Below, piece after piece: positions 37,069 to 49,157 of a stretch of DNA of 64,000 bases. The DNA is from Sorghum bicolor. Taxonomy: Eukaryota > Streptophyta > Magnoliopsida > Poales > Poaceae. The position numbers were made by a program, and so were the translations under genes. The notes beneath the pieces were generated by a model, which had not been told where the DNA came from, made no database searches, and worked only from the letters and a program-made list of their open reading frames with translations. The DNA lies in the NCBI RefSeq assembly GCF_000003195.3, contig NC_012870.2:15678501-15742500 (forward strand), given 5' to 3'. The number at the start of each line of letters is the position of its first letter. Position 1 is the first letter of the stretch.

Positions 37069-37759
37069 GTAAATTTGTGGATGAAAACCAATGTTGTTGG
37101 TGACAATTGTGATAGTCAGCGTGAAATGATGCAATGTTCTGTGAATGCTCCATTGCATGGTCTGTGAACTTTTGTTGTAATTTGTGACCATGATCTGTCA
37201 GCTGCAGCAGCAATACTGTTTATTTTCTTTTGACAGTAGTGGCAACATCTATGATCATGGTGTATGCATCTGCAGTTCTATGGCAGACTATGTAACTGAA
37301 TTATGTTATGTTATGGCATTGGACCTCTATTTATATGTATCTTGAGTTGTGTTGGTGATGACCTGCCGTGAGTTCCAGTAACCATTTGTGATGATCTGAA
37401 TGTGGTTGATTCAAATTCGAATTTGAATGCTTGATAAAAAAATAAATTTTAATTTGTGTCAATTTAAATTTGAATACGTTAAATTTAAATTTAAATTCAT
37501 GGTGACATGGCAAATGATGACTTGTCAATTTCTATGACGGTCCAATTCATCACAATGAGCCTGTTTCTATTGTTCCTAGCTAGTGACCCATGACGAAAAA
37601 AACATGTCAATCGATGACGGGTATAATTGCTCTAGTAAATCTATGACGTGAGATACATGACGGATTCGTTGATCGTCATCATAAGTTAATCATGACGTGT
37701 TTTCGACTATCGGTGACCAATGCAACCTGTCATGTAAAGCACCAATCCTTGTAGTGTAA

Positions 37760-38670
37760 TGCCATTATCCTCGCCGGTGAAAACATCATCACCAACATAG
37801 GCAGGGAATTTGGCCTCTCGTACCCCTCTCCGTCAACTTTCAGCACTTGGAATCTACCAGAATATGATGTGACGCCAGAAAGAAAGGTACATATACAAAA
37901 CTATAATAAACACCCTTAGCCTATACAACTAATTTGTATGGATCATGGCATCCCACGCTCCCCTATCTCAACATCGTGAGAGCACATAGTGCGTTGCATC
38001 TCCACTAGCACTATATGACTACATCAACAACAACCACAACATCATCATCAACTACATCATCGACACTACATGGTTCGACACACTTGAGCCAATCTGTTGA
38101 AACTTTAACACAAGGGAGATGAGTTCCAAATGGGACAACTTCACCGTCAACTACATAGGGACAATACAAGCATCTACAACATGGACGACCAGCAGCACCG
38201 AACATCCCCACCACAACAACCTCGATAGACTACGTACAACCGGAGGAAATACAGCAGGAGCAGGTGCCGCCACCACTGCAACCACTTGGCGCCTTGAACA
38301 TTGAACAAGGGATCCTCTCCCTTGAAGAACGCCCCTATTTTCTTTGCCCTAGGCACCTAGAGAACGTAACTCCATATGGTATATCTTGACGTGCAGGCCG
38401 ATCCAATTGTCCGGATTCACATTGACTCTGCGAGTCAACTCTCATATTTCAAACAAAATATCAGACTGTTCTATATTGAACTTTGTCCCTAAAGGAAGTC
38501 CTACGTCCTAGTGTACCTACTTTTCAAAAGCAGCGGCTTCCTGCTGGATGTGATGTGAACCACATATAGCATTTAGTTATTAAGATGGAAATTCAGTTTC
38601 TTGAATAAGTCTTAGGGGATTGACGCATCAATTCCTTTTAAATACCAATTTGACAATGACAATTTACATA
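37760..38670. other. Unassigned, partly coding-like DNA
   Basis: It is the continuation of 34601-34982. CAA/ACA-rich runs occur near 38020-38060. Around 38205-38385 one plus-strand frame reads QPLGALNIEQGILSLEERPY and ends ENVTPYGIS before TGA, with an unexplained protein-like look but no start. No family is recognised. Confidence 0.35.
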
Positions 38671-38677
38671 TTTATTA

Positions 38678-39145
38678 AGTTTCCTGAGTGATTATTACTT
38701 CTGATTTGTCACTTAAATCTCCTCACTTATCTTCTGATTGGCACAAAAGTTTTTTGGTTACAAAGACTAACTGCTGCCTGTACTTCCTGCATATATACTG
38801 CTCCCCTAGCTCAAGGTAATTATATTGTGGCCATGAATATGCTAAAAGAAAATGCAAAGCAGAGTACTGAATGTCCAGTGATGGCTTCACACAAGTTCAC
38901 ATACGGGGTGTCTAGTTCCCTAAGTGATTACTCCTGATTTGTCACTTAAATCACCTCACATCAGTTATCTTCTGATTGGCACAAATGTTTTTGGTTACAG
39001 ACTGACTGCTGCCTGTACTTTCTGCATATATATTGATATCCTGGCTTAAGCTAATTATTGTGGCCATGAATATGCTAAAAAAATGCAAAGCAGTACTGCC
39101 TGTCTAGCTAGTGATGGCTTCACACAAGTTCAGATACGGGATGTT
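38678..39145. repeat. Tandem duplication, about 240-base unit
   Basis: Two adjacent copies share GATTTGTCACTTAAATC, ATCTTCTGATTGGCACAAA, GTGGCCATGAATATGCTAAA and GATGGCTTCACACAAGTTCA in the same order. Copy 1 begins near 38678 and copy 2 near 38922. They differ by small indels and substitutions. No gene is present. Confidence 0.8.
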
Positions 39146-40689
39146 GACCAGTTGCTTTGGATGACTCACCCATGTGATCGATGCACACAATGCACGCCTA
39201 GTAAATGAATTAGCTGCATCAAATTTGCAAAGCATATACTTCATCGTCCACTACCCTTTTTTCATAATTTTTACAATTTAGGGATATATCCTTCGTCATT
39301 GAATGGTATAGTCATGACGACATTAAAATGTAGAATAATATTCTCGTTAACTTTTCTGCATTTCAAAATATATGGACATATACTTTCAGAATGATTCTTA
39401 CGTATGTATAGTCTCATTTTGAATTTCCAACTGTGAATTTCTAGAGAATCTTTTAGATTTTTAAATGCCTGTCTTCCTAGTAGGTGTGTATAATTGTATA
39501 TGAACACATGAAATTTGTTAATAAGAACATATACACACCATTTCTCATGGAGCCAAAAAAACATTGCAATCAGAACCTTATTCCTAAGGTGTACGTATCA
39601 CTATATATGGAAACATGAAATTTGTTAAGATTATATACACATCACGATTTCTCATCGACGCACAGAAACATTGCAATCACAACCTTACTCGGTCACGGCG
39701 AAAGTTCAGCAAAGTAAGACATGTGTGGTGTTCATTTGTTGCCAGAAGTGATGACTAGACCGACTTATTATTTACTTGACTTCTTTGCTCACGTAGGCCA
39801 GGTCGTAACTACCGTAAGAACTGATCTGTGTTCTGAAAATTTCGTTGAAATTTTTGCGGGAGGACACTTCATTTTCTGTAAATTAATTGATGGGTAGGAT
39901 GCCATGGCTTGTTTGCTGCGCGTTGTTGGGTGCTGCATTTCCCCTCGTTTAACAAATCATTTGACAAATTAAACTCCATATTTGTCGTCACTTTCAGGAA
40001 TAGGTCACGTTTTGAAAAAAATCAAAAAACTGGACATTTAATCTATCTAATAGCATTACCTGCAAAGAAAATTGCATGTCTAGATAGGACAGGTCACACG
40101 AGAGCCGCGAGCGCCGGCCGTTAAGCTGTAGAAAGCAATGCAATCGTCAGAGCTCTTGCCCGAAAGTATACGATTCTAGTTGTAGAGGCAGGGATCACAT
40201 GGTATCTAACCCATAAAGATTATAACAACTCTGTTTGACATAGCTGTACGTACTTCACTAGTTAAACCATTTTTTGATTTGTCTCTTCTATTGGTAGAGC
40301 TAAAGTTGTTTCTATGAATCATTTGACAAAACAACTTCTTATGATAGAGAAAATGGAAAGACTATTATAATGACTTTATTTTTTTCTCCTATCTATTTTT
40401 TTCTGGTTTATCCTCTCAATCCTTCAATTCAATATCTTCTTCCCCGATCTTCTTCTTCCACGTTGGTTCGTGTGAGCCCGGTGGCTGCACCCTCACTGTC
40501 CCATGCCCGCGCAGCCGCGCCTAGCGGCTCACACAAACGCCTTGGTGGTCATGTCCATGCCCTCCCCACGTCATGCCTTCGTCGCTACCGGAGGCAACAA
40601 ATCTGACACCAACAGATGATGGGCCCATGCATGGTGCAAGATAGAGGTAAGAGAAGCTAGTACCTTTTAGCTTCATCTACCATCCATCT
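39146..40689. other. Intergenic upstream of HAK, with a short duplication
   Basis: No supported gene. Two related ~90-base segments (about 39503-39595 and 39607-39690) share GAAATTTGTTAA and ACATTGCAATCA..ACCTTA. Short frames at 39909-40124 and 40370-40606 match nothing I know. Confidence 0.5.
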
Positions 40690-41060
40690 CTTGTGAGGGC
40701 ATATTTTTAGCGGTTTTTTGGGGTGGAGTTTGTTTCATTTTATCACGTTATGCACAAAACAGCTTCAAATAGTTCTTGGAGCTGCTGGTGGAGTTGTGCC
40801 AAATGGGCCTATATGTAACTATTTTTTTGGATTATGTGTACCTTCCGCCTATTTGGATCCCAACTAAAATATTATACTCTTGTGAGGGCATATTTTTAGT
40901 GGTTTCTCGGGTGGAGTTTGTTTCATTTTACCACGTTTGGTCAAAACAGCTTCAAATAGTTCTTGATACTGCTAGTGGATTTATGCCAAATGGGCCTATA
41001 TGTAACTATTTTTTTGGATTATGTGTACCTTCCGCCTATTTGGATCACAACTAAACTATT
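40690..41060. repeat. Tandem duplication of a grass MITE-like sequence, about 187-base unit
   Basis: Two head-to-tail copies (40690-40876 and 40877-41060) share CTTGTGAGGGCATATTTTTA, CAGCTTCAAATAGTTCTTG and TGCCAAATGGGCCTATATG. The phrases on the shoulder/spacer (GCTGCTGGTGGAGTTGTGCC) are typical of common grass MITEs. The open frame across both copies follows from the repeat. Confidence 0.75.
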
Positions 41061-42620
41061 ATAATCTAAATTACACGTAGGAATATTGTAATCTGAATTA
41101 TGAACGATTGTTTGGATTGCTGAATTATCGTGGTGAATTATTCTTAATTCAAGTAAAAAATGCTCATAATCACAAAATATCAGATCTAGTGGAATATAGG
41201 ATTATTGTAATGTATTTATTTTCATTATAATAATCCACCTTATCTATTTGGATCATAACTTAATTATTTTAGTTAAGTGGATCCAGACAGACCCAAATGA
41301 CGCTTGTTGGAAGGAAAAAAACTTTGATTAACTGATAATCTTGATTAGGGCCACGTACTCTATCTTAATTTGAACGAGACCAGCATTTATAGAAGGATTT
41401 CGTGCGTGTTTTAAAAAACTATATGATGCTTGGTAGACAAGAAGGATTACGTTATTTAATTTTCATCGATCAATAATTCCAAAGTAATGTGCTGGTTGGA
41501 TGTATCATCAGTTGAAATCCAACACTGTACCACTTATCTGGCAGTTATAAAAAAAATACCATTTATCTGACACAAATCTTGGTCAACATCACGTGTACAT
41601 AGTAATATATACCACATTCGCATGCATGTAGCCAAGTACCGAAAGTTCAGGTAGTACGGCAGCACCCACAGCTAAATGGGATACAATAGATTATAAGGTG
41701 GATTAATTACTTACAGTCTAATTTGTTGAATTGACCATGATCACGTATGTAATATAATATAACATAACGAAAAGGATGCATGGATCGGAATACAATACAG
41801 TTGAGATCCAACACGGCTTATCGATCTGAAATCGTGGTGACCAAACTAATCTTGGTCGACAGACGACAGTGCGTACTACGCATGCTAATACGCATGCATG
41901 CATGTAGAAGCCAAATATATAGGTGGTATTATATTAGCCAAAAGTCCAGCTACGGCGTCTTCCAAAGATAGTAGGAGTATCTCCCAAAACAATAGATTAG
42001 TATACTTTTTTACAGTTTGTTGAACTTTAGCTGATGACGCGTAGTCTATGTGAAACGTCAGATCAGAGCTGTATTGACAACGATGGATATACATATATAT
42101 TGGATCCCAAGCACAAGCACAAAGCACGACTGGTCCCTTCTCCATTTTGGATCACTCGGTCACCCCATCGTAGACACGCCACGTACGTCGCCTCAAGGCA
42201 GCTAGCGCCGTCATTGGCAGCGCATCCACGACTTCTGCGAACCCGTTTTAGATTAGTGGATCGAGTCAAGGCTGACGACCACACTGCAGGCTCAGCAGAC
42301 AGACTAAGTAACTTCATATAGAAACGAAATTAGCTAGGAGTCTAGGACAAGATTAGTAGTACGCGCGCGCGTACTAGCCACGTCCTACGGCGGCGTCGTC
42401 GTCAGAGCAAGATACATACAGATACAGTACCCCTGGCTAGTTACCAAGGCTGGCAAGGCACGTAACTACTACTAGTAGTTGTAGAAATTATATATATGTA
42501 GGTAATAATAAGAGGTTAAAAAGTCATTTTTTTCTAGAGTTATTAACCGGTTCCCATGCTGCGACGACGCTGAAAACTGGGAGCAGGAAGCTCCACATGC
42601 TAGATAGGTTGGTTGGATGG
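41061..42620. other. HAK 5' flanking region
   Basis: No gene is seen. Around 41080-41300 the AT-rich sequence ends GTGGATCCAGACAGACCC, resembling the end of a hAT-type MITE, but both ends could not be matched. Short ACGCGCGCGCGT and ATATAT runs occur near 42361 and 42490. Confidence 0.45.
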
Positions 42621-42621
42621 T

Positions 42622-42628
42622 TATAAAA
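42622..42628 (+). promoter_or_regulatory. Putative TATA box of HAK
   Basis: TATAAAA lies 215 bases upstream of the HAK start codon in the context GGTTATAAAAGGA. It would give a leader of ~180 bases. By position only. Confidence 0.5.
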
Positions 42629-42836
42629 GGAACCTCATAGCTACACTGACATATGAGCAGCCGGCCGGCCGGGGAAGCAAACAGCCAAACGCTGTACACG
42701 CACTGCTGCACAACCGCAGCGTGAGGTGGTGATCGATCGAGCCGGCTGCCGGCCTATAATTTCGAGGGAGGAGGGAGGAGGCTCTTCTTTCGCAGCAGAG
42801 CAAGCTAAGACGCCGGCGCCGGCGCCCGGGACGAAG

Positions 42837-45800
42837 ATGGCACATCAGCATGGTTCTGCCGCCGGCGGCCGGGGTGGTGGTAGCATGGAGATCGTTCCCT
42901 ACAGCTTCAGCAGCGGCCGCGACCTGGAGCTGGAGCTGCCGCCGTTTGACGTGAAGCGCCAGGACTCGCTCTACCGCGACGCCACCATGCCAGCGCACGC
43001 CGCCCACCACGGACAGGTACTATACACGCTGCAAGCATTTCAGCATATTGGCCTGGATGCACGCATGGCAGATTGGCAGCTCATCTTGCCGCGCTGCTCA
43101 CTCCTTCACCACACAAATAAGCTAGCTAGTATATATCATACTCGATCGCGTACTTGATTCTAGAATTAATAAGAGCAGCAACTTGTCCCGCCGGCCTACG
43201 TATAATCTGATGATTGCATTGGGTACATACACTGCTACACGTACTTGTACAGGAGAGCTGGGTTCGGACGCTACGGCTGGCGTTCCAGTGCGTGGGCATC
43301 CTGTACGCCGACCTCGGCACGTCGCCGCTCTACGTGTACGCCAACACCTTCAAGGACGGCGTCCACCACGAGGACGACGTCCTCGGCGTGCTGTCCATCA
43401 TCATCTACAGCTTCATCCTCTTCACCATGATCAAGATCGTCTTCGTCGCGCTCTACGCCAACGATGACGGTGACGGTACGTCGCGCAAGCGTGCAAATTA
43501 AACGCGCGGCCTCTTTGACACATTAGATCCACCAGAGATTTCTTTGATCAAGTCCACTAAACTCAAGCCTGCATTAGTTGCAACATCACCATCAAGCTAC
43601 TAGACGTGTTCATCGTCAATAGCTATATAGCTAGCTCTAGCTAGCCTAGTAGAAAAAACGTGTATACCTTCTGCTGGTAACAACAACGACTGCCGACATT
43701 GACACGTTTGATTGATTCTGTCGATCCATCAGGTGGTACGTTTGCGCTCTACTCGTTGATCTCGCGGTACGCCAAGGTGTGCCTCATCCCAAACCAGCAG
43801 GCAGAAGATGAGCTCGTGTCGAGGTACAAGCACCGCGGCAAGCCGTCGGCGACGCTCCGGAGAGCTCAGTGGATGAAGAACCTGCTGGAGACGAGCAAGG
43901 CAGCAAAGATCTCACTCTTCTTCCTCACCATCCTTGCCACGGCACTGGCCATCAGCGACTCCATGCTAACCCCTCCGATATCAGGTACGTACGTACGTAC
44001 GTACCATATATATAGCTCATATATATGTCTGTGTTCATGTGAAATATATATTGTGTTCGCCTCGCCTGGCGTTTGGATGATGGCCTGACATGATGACTCT
44101 TTGCATGTTTATTAATGGTTCAGTACTTGCGGCTGTCAACGGACTCAAGTTGAGAGCACCTCATCTGACTACAGGTATAGTAATGCTGAAAGCCACGTAT
44201 ATATACGTACGTATAATTGTAGAATGCATATATTTTGCTCGCATATATAGTATATATAGTCTAATGATGTTAGTATTATATGGAGTATTGGAAGAGAGAT
44301 GCGAAGGAAAATCAGGCAACAAGACTTTGTGTCATTAATTGCGGCAAATATTAGTCACCCCCACCCCTCACTAGCTAAATACAGACATATACTACTTTGT
44401 GATGGAGTCCGACAATTTTGAGTGTCAAGACCTGGTCTTCAATTTCCCAAGAAAAACTCACGGATAGTGCACCGCAAGAAAGTAACTACTTAACTCGGAA
44501 GTTGACTAATTGAATAGGTCAATCAACCTAGTCCACATGATAACGTGTTTCTGTTTTTTCCTTTTAGAAAATCCTTTATATGTTCAGAAAATTAAGGCCA
44601 AAAGTGTCAAGCATCATGCAGAGCTATTAATTAATTAATTAATTAATGTTTGACACATATGGTTACTTGTACAAACACAGATGCAACGGTGTGGATCACG
44701 GTGGCCATTTTGGTGGTTTTCTTTTCGGTCCAGCGTTTTGGGACCGACAAAATTGGTTACACATTTGCACCGGTGGTTTTTGTGTGGCTCCTCCTCATCT
44801 CCGGCATCGGCATCTATAACACAGTAAAGTACGACATTAGCACATTAAAGGCTTTCAATGCCAAATATATCATCGACTATTTCCGAAGGAACAAAAAGAA
44901 AGGATGGGTCTCATTGGGTGAAATTCTTCTTTGTTTCACAGGTATGTATTATGTGTACTATATATCAACTGTCAAAAACAAAATCGTAGCACCATTTATG
45001 ATGTCTTGTTGTAGTTTTGTTCATGCTAGGTACATTTGTTTATAAAAGTTTGCTGTGCTTCTTTGACAGGCACTGAAGCTCTTTTTGCTGATCTGGGATA
45101 CTTCAGCATCAGATCTATACAGGTACACATTATTATTTATTTACACACTGTAATGAAGAAGTAGAAACAATTGTTCTGTTCTGATCATTTCATAAAGTAA
45201 AAAGGAAAAAAAACTAGACCATGCAGTGTACATTAATTCTGTTAATATACATTACTATGAAAATTAATGGATTCATACTTAAACTTATGCAAGTTCTACC
45301 ATTTCCATTTAAACTGGTATATACTGCAAACATCAATATCGTTATGGTGGAAATAAGGAACCTTGTTTTTCTCTTCCAGCTAAGCTTCAGCTTCGGCTTA
45401 TTACCTTCAGTGTTCTTCACATATATTGGGCAAGCAGCGTACCTGAGGAAACACATGGACAGGCCTGAGATCATACCTAATGTTTTCTTCGAATCGATTC
45501 CAAGTATGTGACTGCAAATAGTAGCTTCTGCTATTAATTTCTTCATTATTCGGTCAACCAAAAAGGAGTAAATAATGGATATTGTATTGTGTGATGCAGC
45601 GTCTTTGTTTTGGCCAACTTTCATCCTAGCTCTCATTACATCAGTCATTGGAAGCCAGGCTATGGTCTCGTGTGCCTTTGCAACCATGTCCCATTTACAG
45701 GCGCTCAACTGTTTCCCAAGGGTTAAGATACTGCATACATCTAGGCGATATTCAGGCCAGCTGTACAGCCCTGAAGTGAACATCTTCCTCTGCATTGCAG

Positions 45801-47135
45801 CTTGTATTGTAACCATAAGCTTCAGGACAACTGGTTTCATAGCCAAAGCACATGGTAACAAGTCTAAACTTTTTTTTTGAAGCAAAAGTCTAAACATTTT
45901 CAGCACACTGAATGGCTTCATTTATACACATCACTTACTATATATGTTTCTACATGTACAAACAGAAATTTGTGTGGTCCTTGTGATGGTGATCACAACT
46001 CTCTTGATGACAATAGTGATGCTCCTCGTGTGGAAGGTAAACATCTGGTGGATAGCCATATTCTTCGTTGTCTTCATGTCAACGGAGTCCATCTACACAG
46101 CTGCAGTCCTATATAAGTTCACCCATGGACCCTATGTGCCAGTGGCCATGTCAGCAGTTCTCATGTTCATCATGATTGTGTGGCACTACGTGCATGTCAA
46201 GCGGTACAAGTATGAGCTTGAGCACACCGTGTCACGAGACGAGGCAAAAGATCTCCTTGAGCGCCGGGACCTAAAGAGAGTTCCAGGCCTAGGGCTTTTC
46301 TACACAGAACTAGTGCAGGGAATACCACCTATTTTCCCTCACCTCATTGAGAAGATCCCTACCATCCACTCAGTGATTGTCTTCATCACGGTGAAGAATT
46401 TGCCGATAGCCCATGTTGATGTCACGGAGCGCTTCCTCTTCCGCCAAGTGGAGCCCAAAGAGTTCATGGTGTTCCGTTGTGTGGCAAGATATGGGTACCG
46501 TGACACACTCGAAACGGCTGGTGATTTTGTTAAAATTCTTGTTGAGTACCTCCAGTACTATGTTAGGGACTTAAATCTCTATGGAGTTGGTGGTGATGAG
46601 CCATTGAAGATTATCTTCCATAGTGCTCGGGTGGACAGCTTTTCTTGGGAGAGGAAGCCCTCAGGACATGCCGTCTATGCTGAAGAGATGCTTACACCGG
46701 CCCAATCCTTCTCGGAGCTCACAATGCATCCAGTCTCCATGAGCAGTAGATTGGCACATTTCCAGGTGATAACTTCATACAACATGGGTTTGTTTTTCTA
46801 GAAATTAACAACAACATTATTCAAAATTTCACTTTGTCATTGTTTGTGTGCTAATCATACATACTCTTTTCTGATAACAGACAGGGAAAATGAACCTGGA
46901 GGAGATGTTGAAGATTGAGGAGGATCAAAAGATAATCCAACGCGAGGTGGACAATGGTGTTGTTTATATAATTGGCGAGAGTGAAGTAGTAGCCAAGCCT
47001 CATTCAAATTTGTTCAAGAAGATTATTGTCAACTACGTCTATAGCTTCCTAAGGAAAAACTCAAGGAATGGAGAGAAGATGCTATCCATTCCAAGAGGCC
47101 AACTACTAAAGGTTGGAATAACATATGAGATCTAG
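42837..47135 (+). CDS. HAK: HAK/KUP/KT family potassium transporter (ten exons)
   Basis: Exons: 42837-43016, 43253-43475, 43733-43984, 44124-44174, 44681-44941, 45070-45122, 45380-45503, 45600-45854, 45966-46765, 46881-47135. All introns are GT-AG and all phases agree, giving 817 residues, a usual length for the family. These proteins carry K+ across plasma or internal membranes, usually with H+. Landmarks: GILYADLGTSPLY (75-87), DSMLTPPIS (210-218), QRFGTDKIGYTFAPV, GTEALFADLG (323-332), HVKRYKYELEH and the conserved end LLKVGITYEI. Many hydrophobic segments precede a soluble C-terminal domain. The start at 42837 is the first ATG in frame. Oddities: the family usually has YGD and GDGxLTPAIS where this protein has YAD and SDSMLTPPIS, though D80, Y87, D210 and E325 are kept. 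It looks closest to the HAK1/HAK5-type group, but the exact member is not resolved. Confidence 0.93.
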
Positions 47136-48632
47136 ATCACATATGTAGAGTATATATTTGACTAGAATGATTTCTTTTCTTTTGATGTTGATATTCGGAT
47201 GTAATATAAGAGCTCGCAATGTGCCTGTATGAAAGATAAATATATATTTCAACATGACAATCTTCCAATGACATAACGTGAGCTAACTACTATATTATCC
47301 CAATCGACTAATGTTTTTGCTCATGCAAACACAAGGTTGATATGTGCCTTTGTGCATCAAGTTGTGATGAGTGACTGTTCAGAGATGATCGAGTTCGGTT
47401 GAGTTTGAAACTAACCCTAGAGTGAGTGTGCGGGCAATATGTCTCTTAGCTATGTTGGTGTGCAAGTGTGGAGCACATAGACAGTCGATGGACATGGAGA
47501 AAGTCAAATAGAGATGTGTCGTGCCAATTGATTGTGAGCGGTGAAGGATAGACGTAAGGCTTGGACCAAGCGACAAAAATGGCTAGAAGACTGACTGTGC
47601 ATGGCTGACACATGGGGACATCAACAACTAAGAGTATATGCAAAAGAGTAGACTATGTTGACCAAGTCAAGCAAACACAGTGGATCACTTGGTGATCAGG
47701 TGTTCGAGGATGACAATAATATATGTCGAGATTATGGAGGAGGCATATAGCGAATACGCTTCTTTAGGGGGCTTGGTGGTTTGGGCCTCAAAACCACTAA
47801 CATATGGTTTCTCGGGTTTGGTCCTCAAAACTCGGTTGGAGTTCTAGATGGACTTGGAGGCGGCAGGGGTCATCGCGAAGCTTGTATTGAGACAAAGCAA
47901 AGTCATGAAGAGCTTGTGACCATCATATGCATAAATATCAAGCTGAACCATTTTCACCCGTAGTTTATGGTTGAGCCAAAATATCTAAGGGCTGGGAAAA
48001 TGTGTAATAGCACTATAAATAAGATAGGAGACCGCCCTAACTAGCCATCTCTTCCATTAGCTTTGGTCTAAGTCACTAGGTTGTTTCCAAGAATATATAG
48101 CCAGTCTTGGTTTTTGCTATGTTTGAGATCCGTAGTGTATAGAGTGATTCCTCTACAATGTAATTTGACTCTATAAGAACGAGATCTTGGTGGTGCCTAA
48201 AATAAAGCAAGTTGTCATCTAAAATTCATGGCTCAAAGATCTGAGTTCTTGATTATGTTGTTTTGTTTGGTTATTCCTCTCCCTTTCACCTTCTCTTATG
48301 AGTTTTTGTTGGCACTTGTGTTCTAGCGAGTTTAGAGTTGTTTTAAGGGTTTGGATACATGCTAGGACCTCTAATAATCTTATCTACCAAATGATTTGTC
48401 TATATTCATCATGAGCACAAAAATCCACCTTGGGAGGAATATTGAGAAAACCCCAACCTCTTTGATGGATTTTGAGATCATGAGAGTTTGGTGAGTTTTG
48501 GGTATTGATGCTCCAAGGATATCCTCTCAATACCCTTTGGAACATCCGTGCAAAGTTTGAGTTCAATCAGAGTCGATTGGAAAAAGAGTTCAATCAGAGT
48601 CAATTGGAAAAATTGAGCTGACTTTTGGTGGA
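47136..48632. other. HAK 3' flank and unassigned repeat-like DNA
   Basis: No gene is supported. ACTATAAATAAGATAGGAG at about 48013, followed by terminator-like AT-rich text, resembles a decayed LTR promoter region, but no LTR ends were matched. From about 48510 the phrase GGATATCCTCTCAATACCCT appears, repeated again at 48655. Confidence 0.4.
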
Positions 48633-49156
48633 TGTAACGTCCTAGGTACTCCAAGGATATCCTCTCAATACCCTCTTTAACATCCTTGCAAAGTTTGAGT
48701 TCAATCTACATCAGGCATCTTTTCTAGGACATAAACTACCCTCACAGACCAACACCAAGGATATCCTCTTGCAAAGTTTGAGTTCAATCAGGCCAGGCCC
48801 GCCAGACCCGTTTACATCAGGCATATCCAACACTAGTATTTTCAGTTTGAGTTCAATCAGGCCAGGCTCGCCAGGCCCATTTACATCAAGCATATTCAAC
48901 ACTAGTATTTTATGCACGCTTTGTCCTCACTCGTACTCACTCATGCACATCCGAGAAGAATTTAGTTCAATCATGTTGGGCCTCCTTGCAAAGTTTTAGT
49001 TCAATCATTGCAAAGTTTTAGTTCAATCATGTTGGGCCTCCTTGCAAAGTTTTAGTTCAATCAAGCCAGGCCCACATATATCACGTATCTTTTCTAAGAC
49101 ATAAACTACACCCATAGACCAACACCAGTCCATTTTGCGCGCTTTGTCCTCACTCG
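48510..49156. repeat. Cluster of scrambled short repeats (AGTTCAATCA type)
   Basis: Segments such as GCAAAGTTTGAGTTCAATCA, GGATATCCTCTCAATACCCT, CAGGCATATCCAACACTAG and GTTGGGCCTCCTTGCAAAG recur in varying order and spacing. At least ten copies of the core AGTTCAATCA are visible. The cluster spans the left end of the solo LTR that starts at 48633. No coding frame is supported. Confidence 0.7.
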
Positions 49157-49157
49157 T

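Larger units (their letters stand above)
34986..37756 (+). mobile_element. Non-autonomous CACTA element with transposase-exon remnants
   Basis: The ends CACTACAAGGA and TCCTTGTAGTG are inverted and flanked by perfect TAA duplications (34983-34985 and 37757-37759). Subterminal phrases such as GACGGGT/CGTCATGG recur near both ends. The interior has a TATA box (about 35746), a GC-rich open frame and two short exons resembling the plant Transposase_24 protein. No transposase with a catalytic domain remains. Confidence 0.92.

Noticed and set aside
42726..42836. An N-terminal extension of HAK
   Set aside because: It would start at GTG. The first ATG in frame is 42837, and the extension has no conservation value by eye.
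45214..45921. A 235-codon minus-strand frame
   Set aside because: It runs antisense across HAK exons 7 and 8 and their introns, and has no motif of its own.
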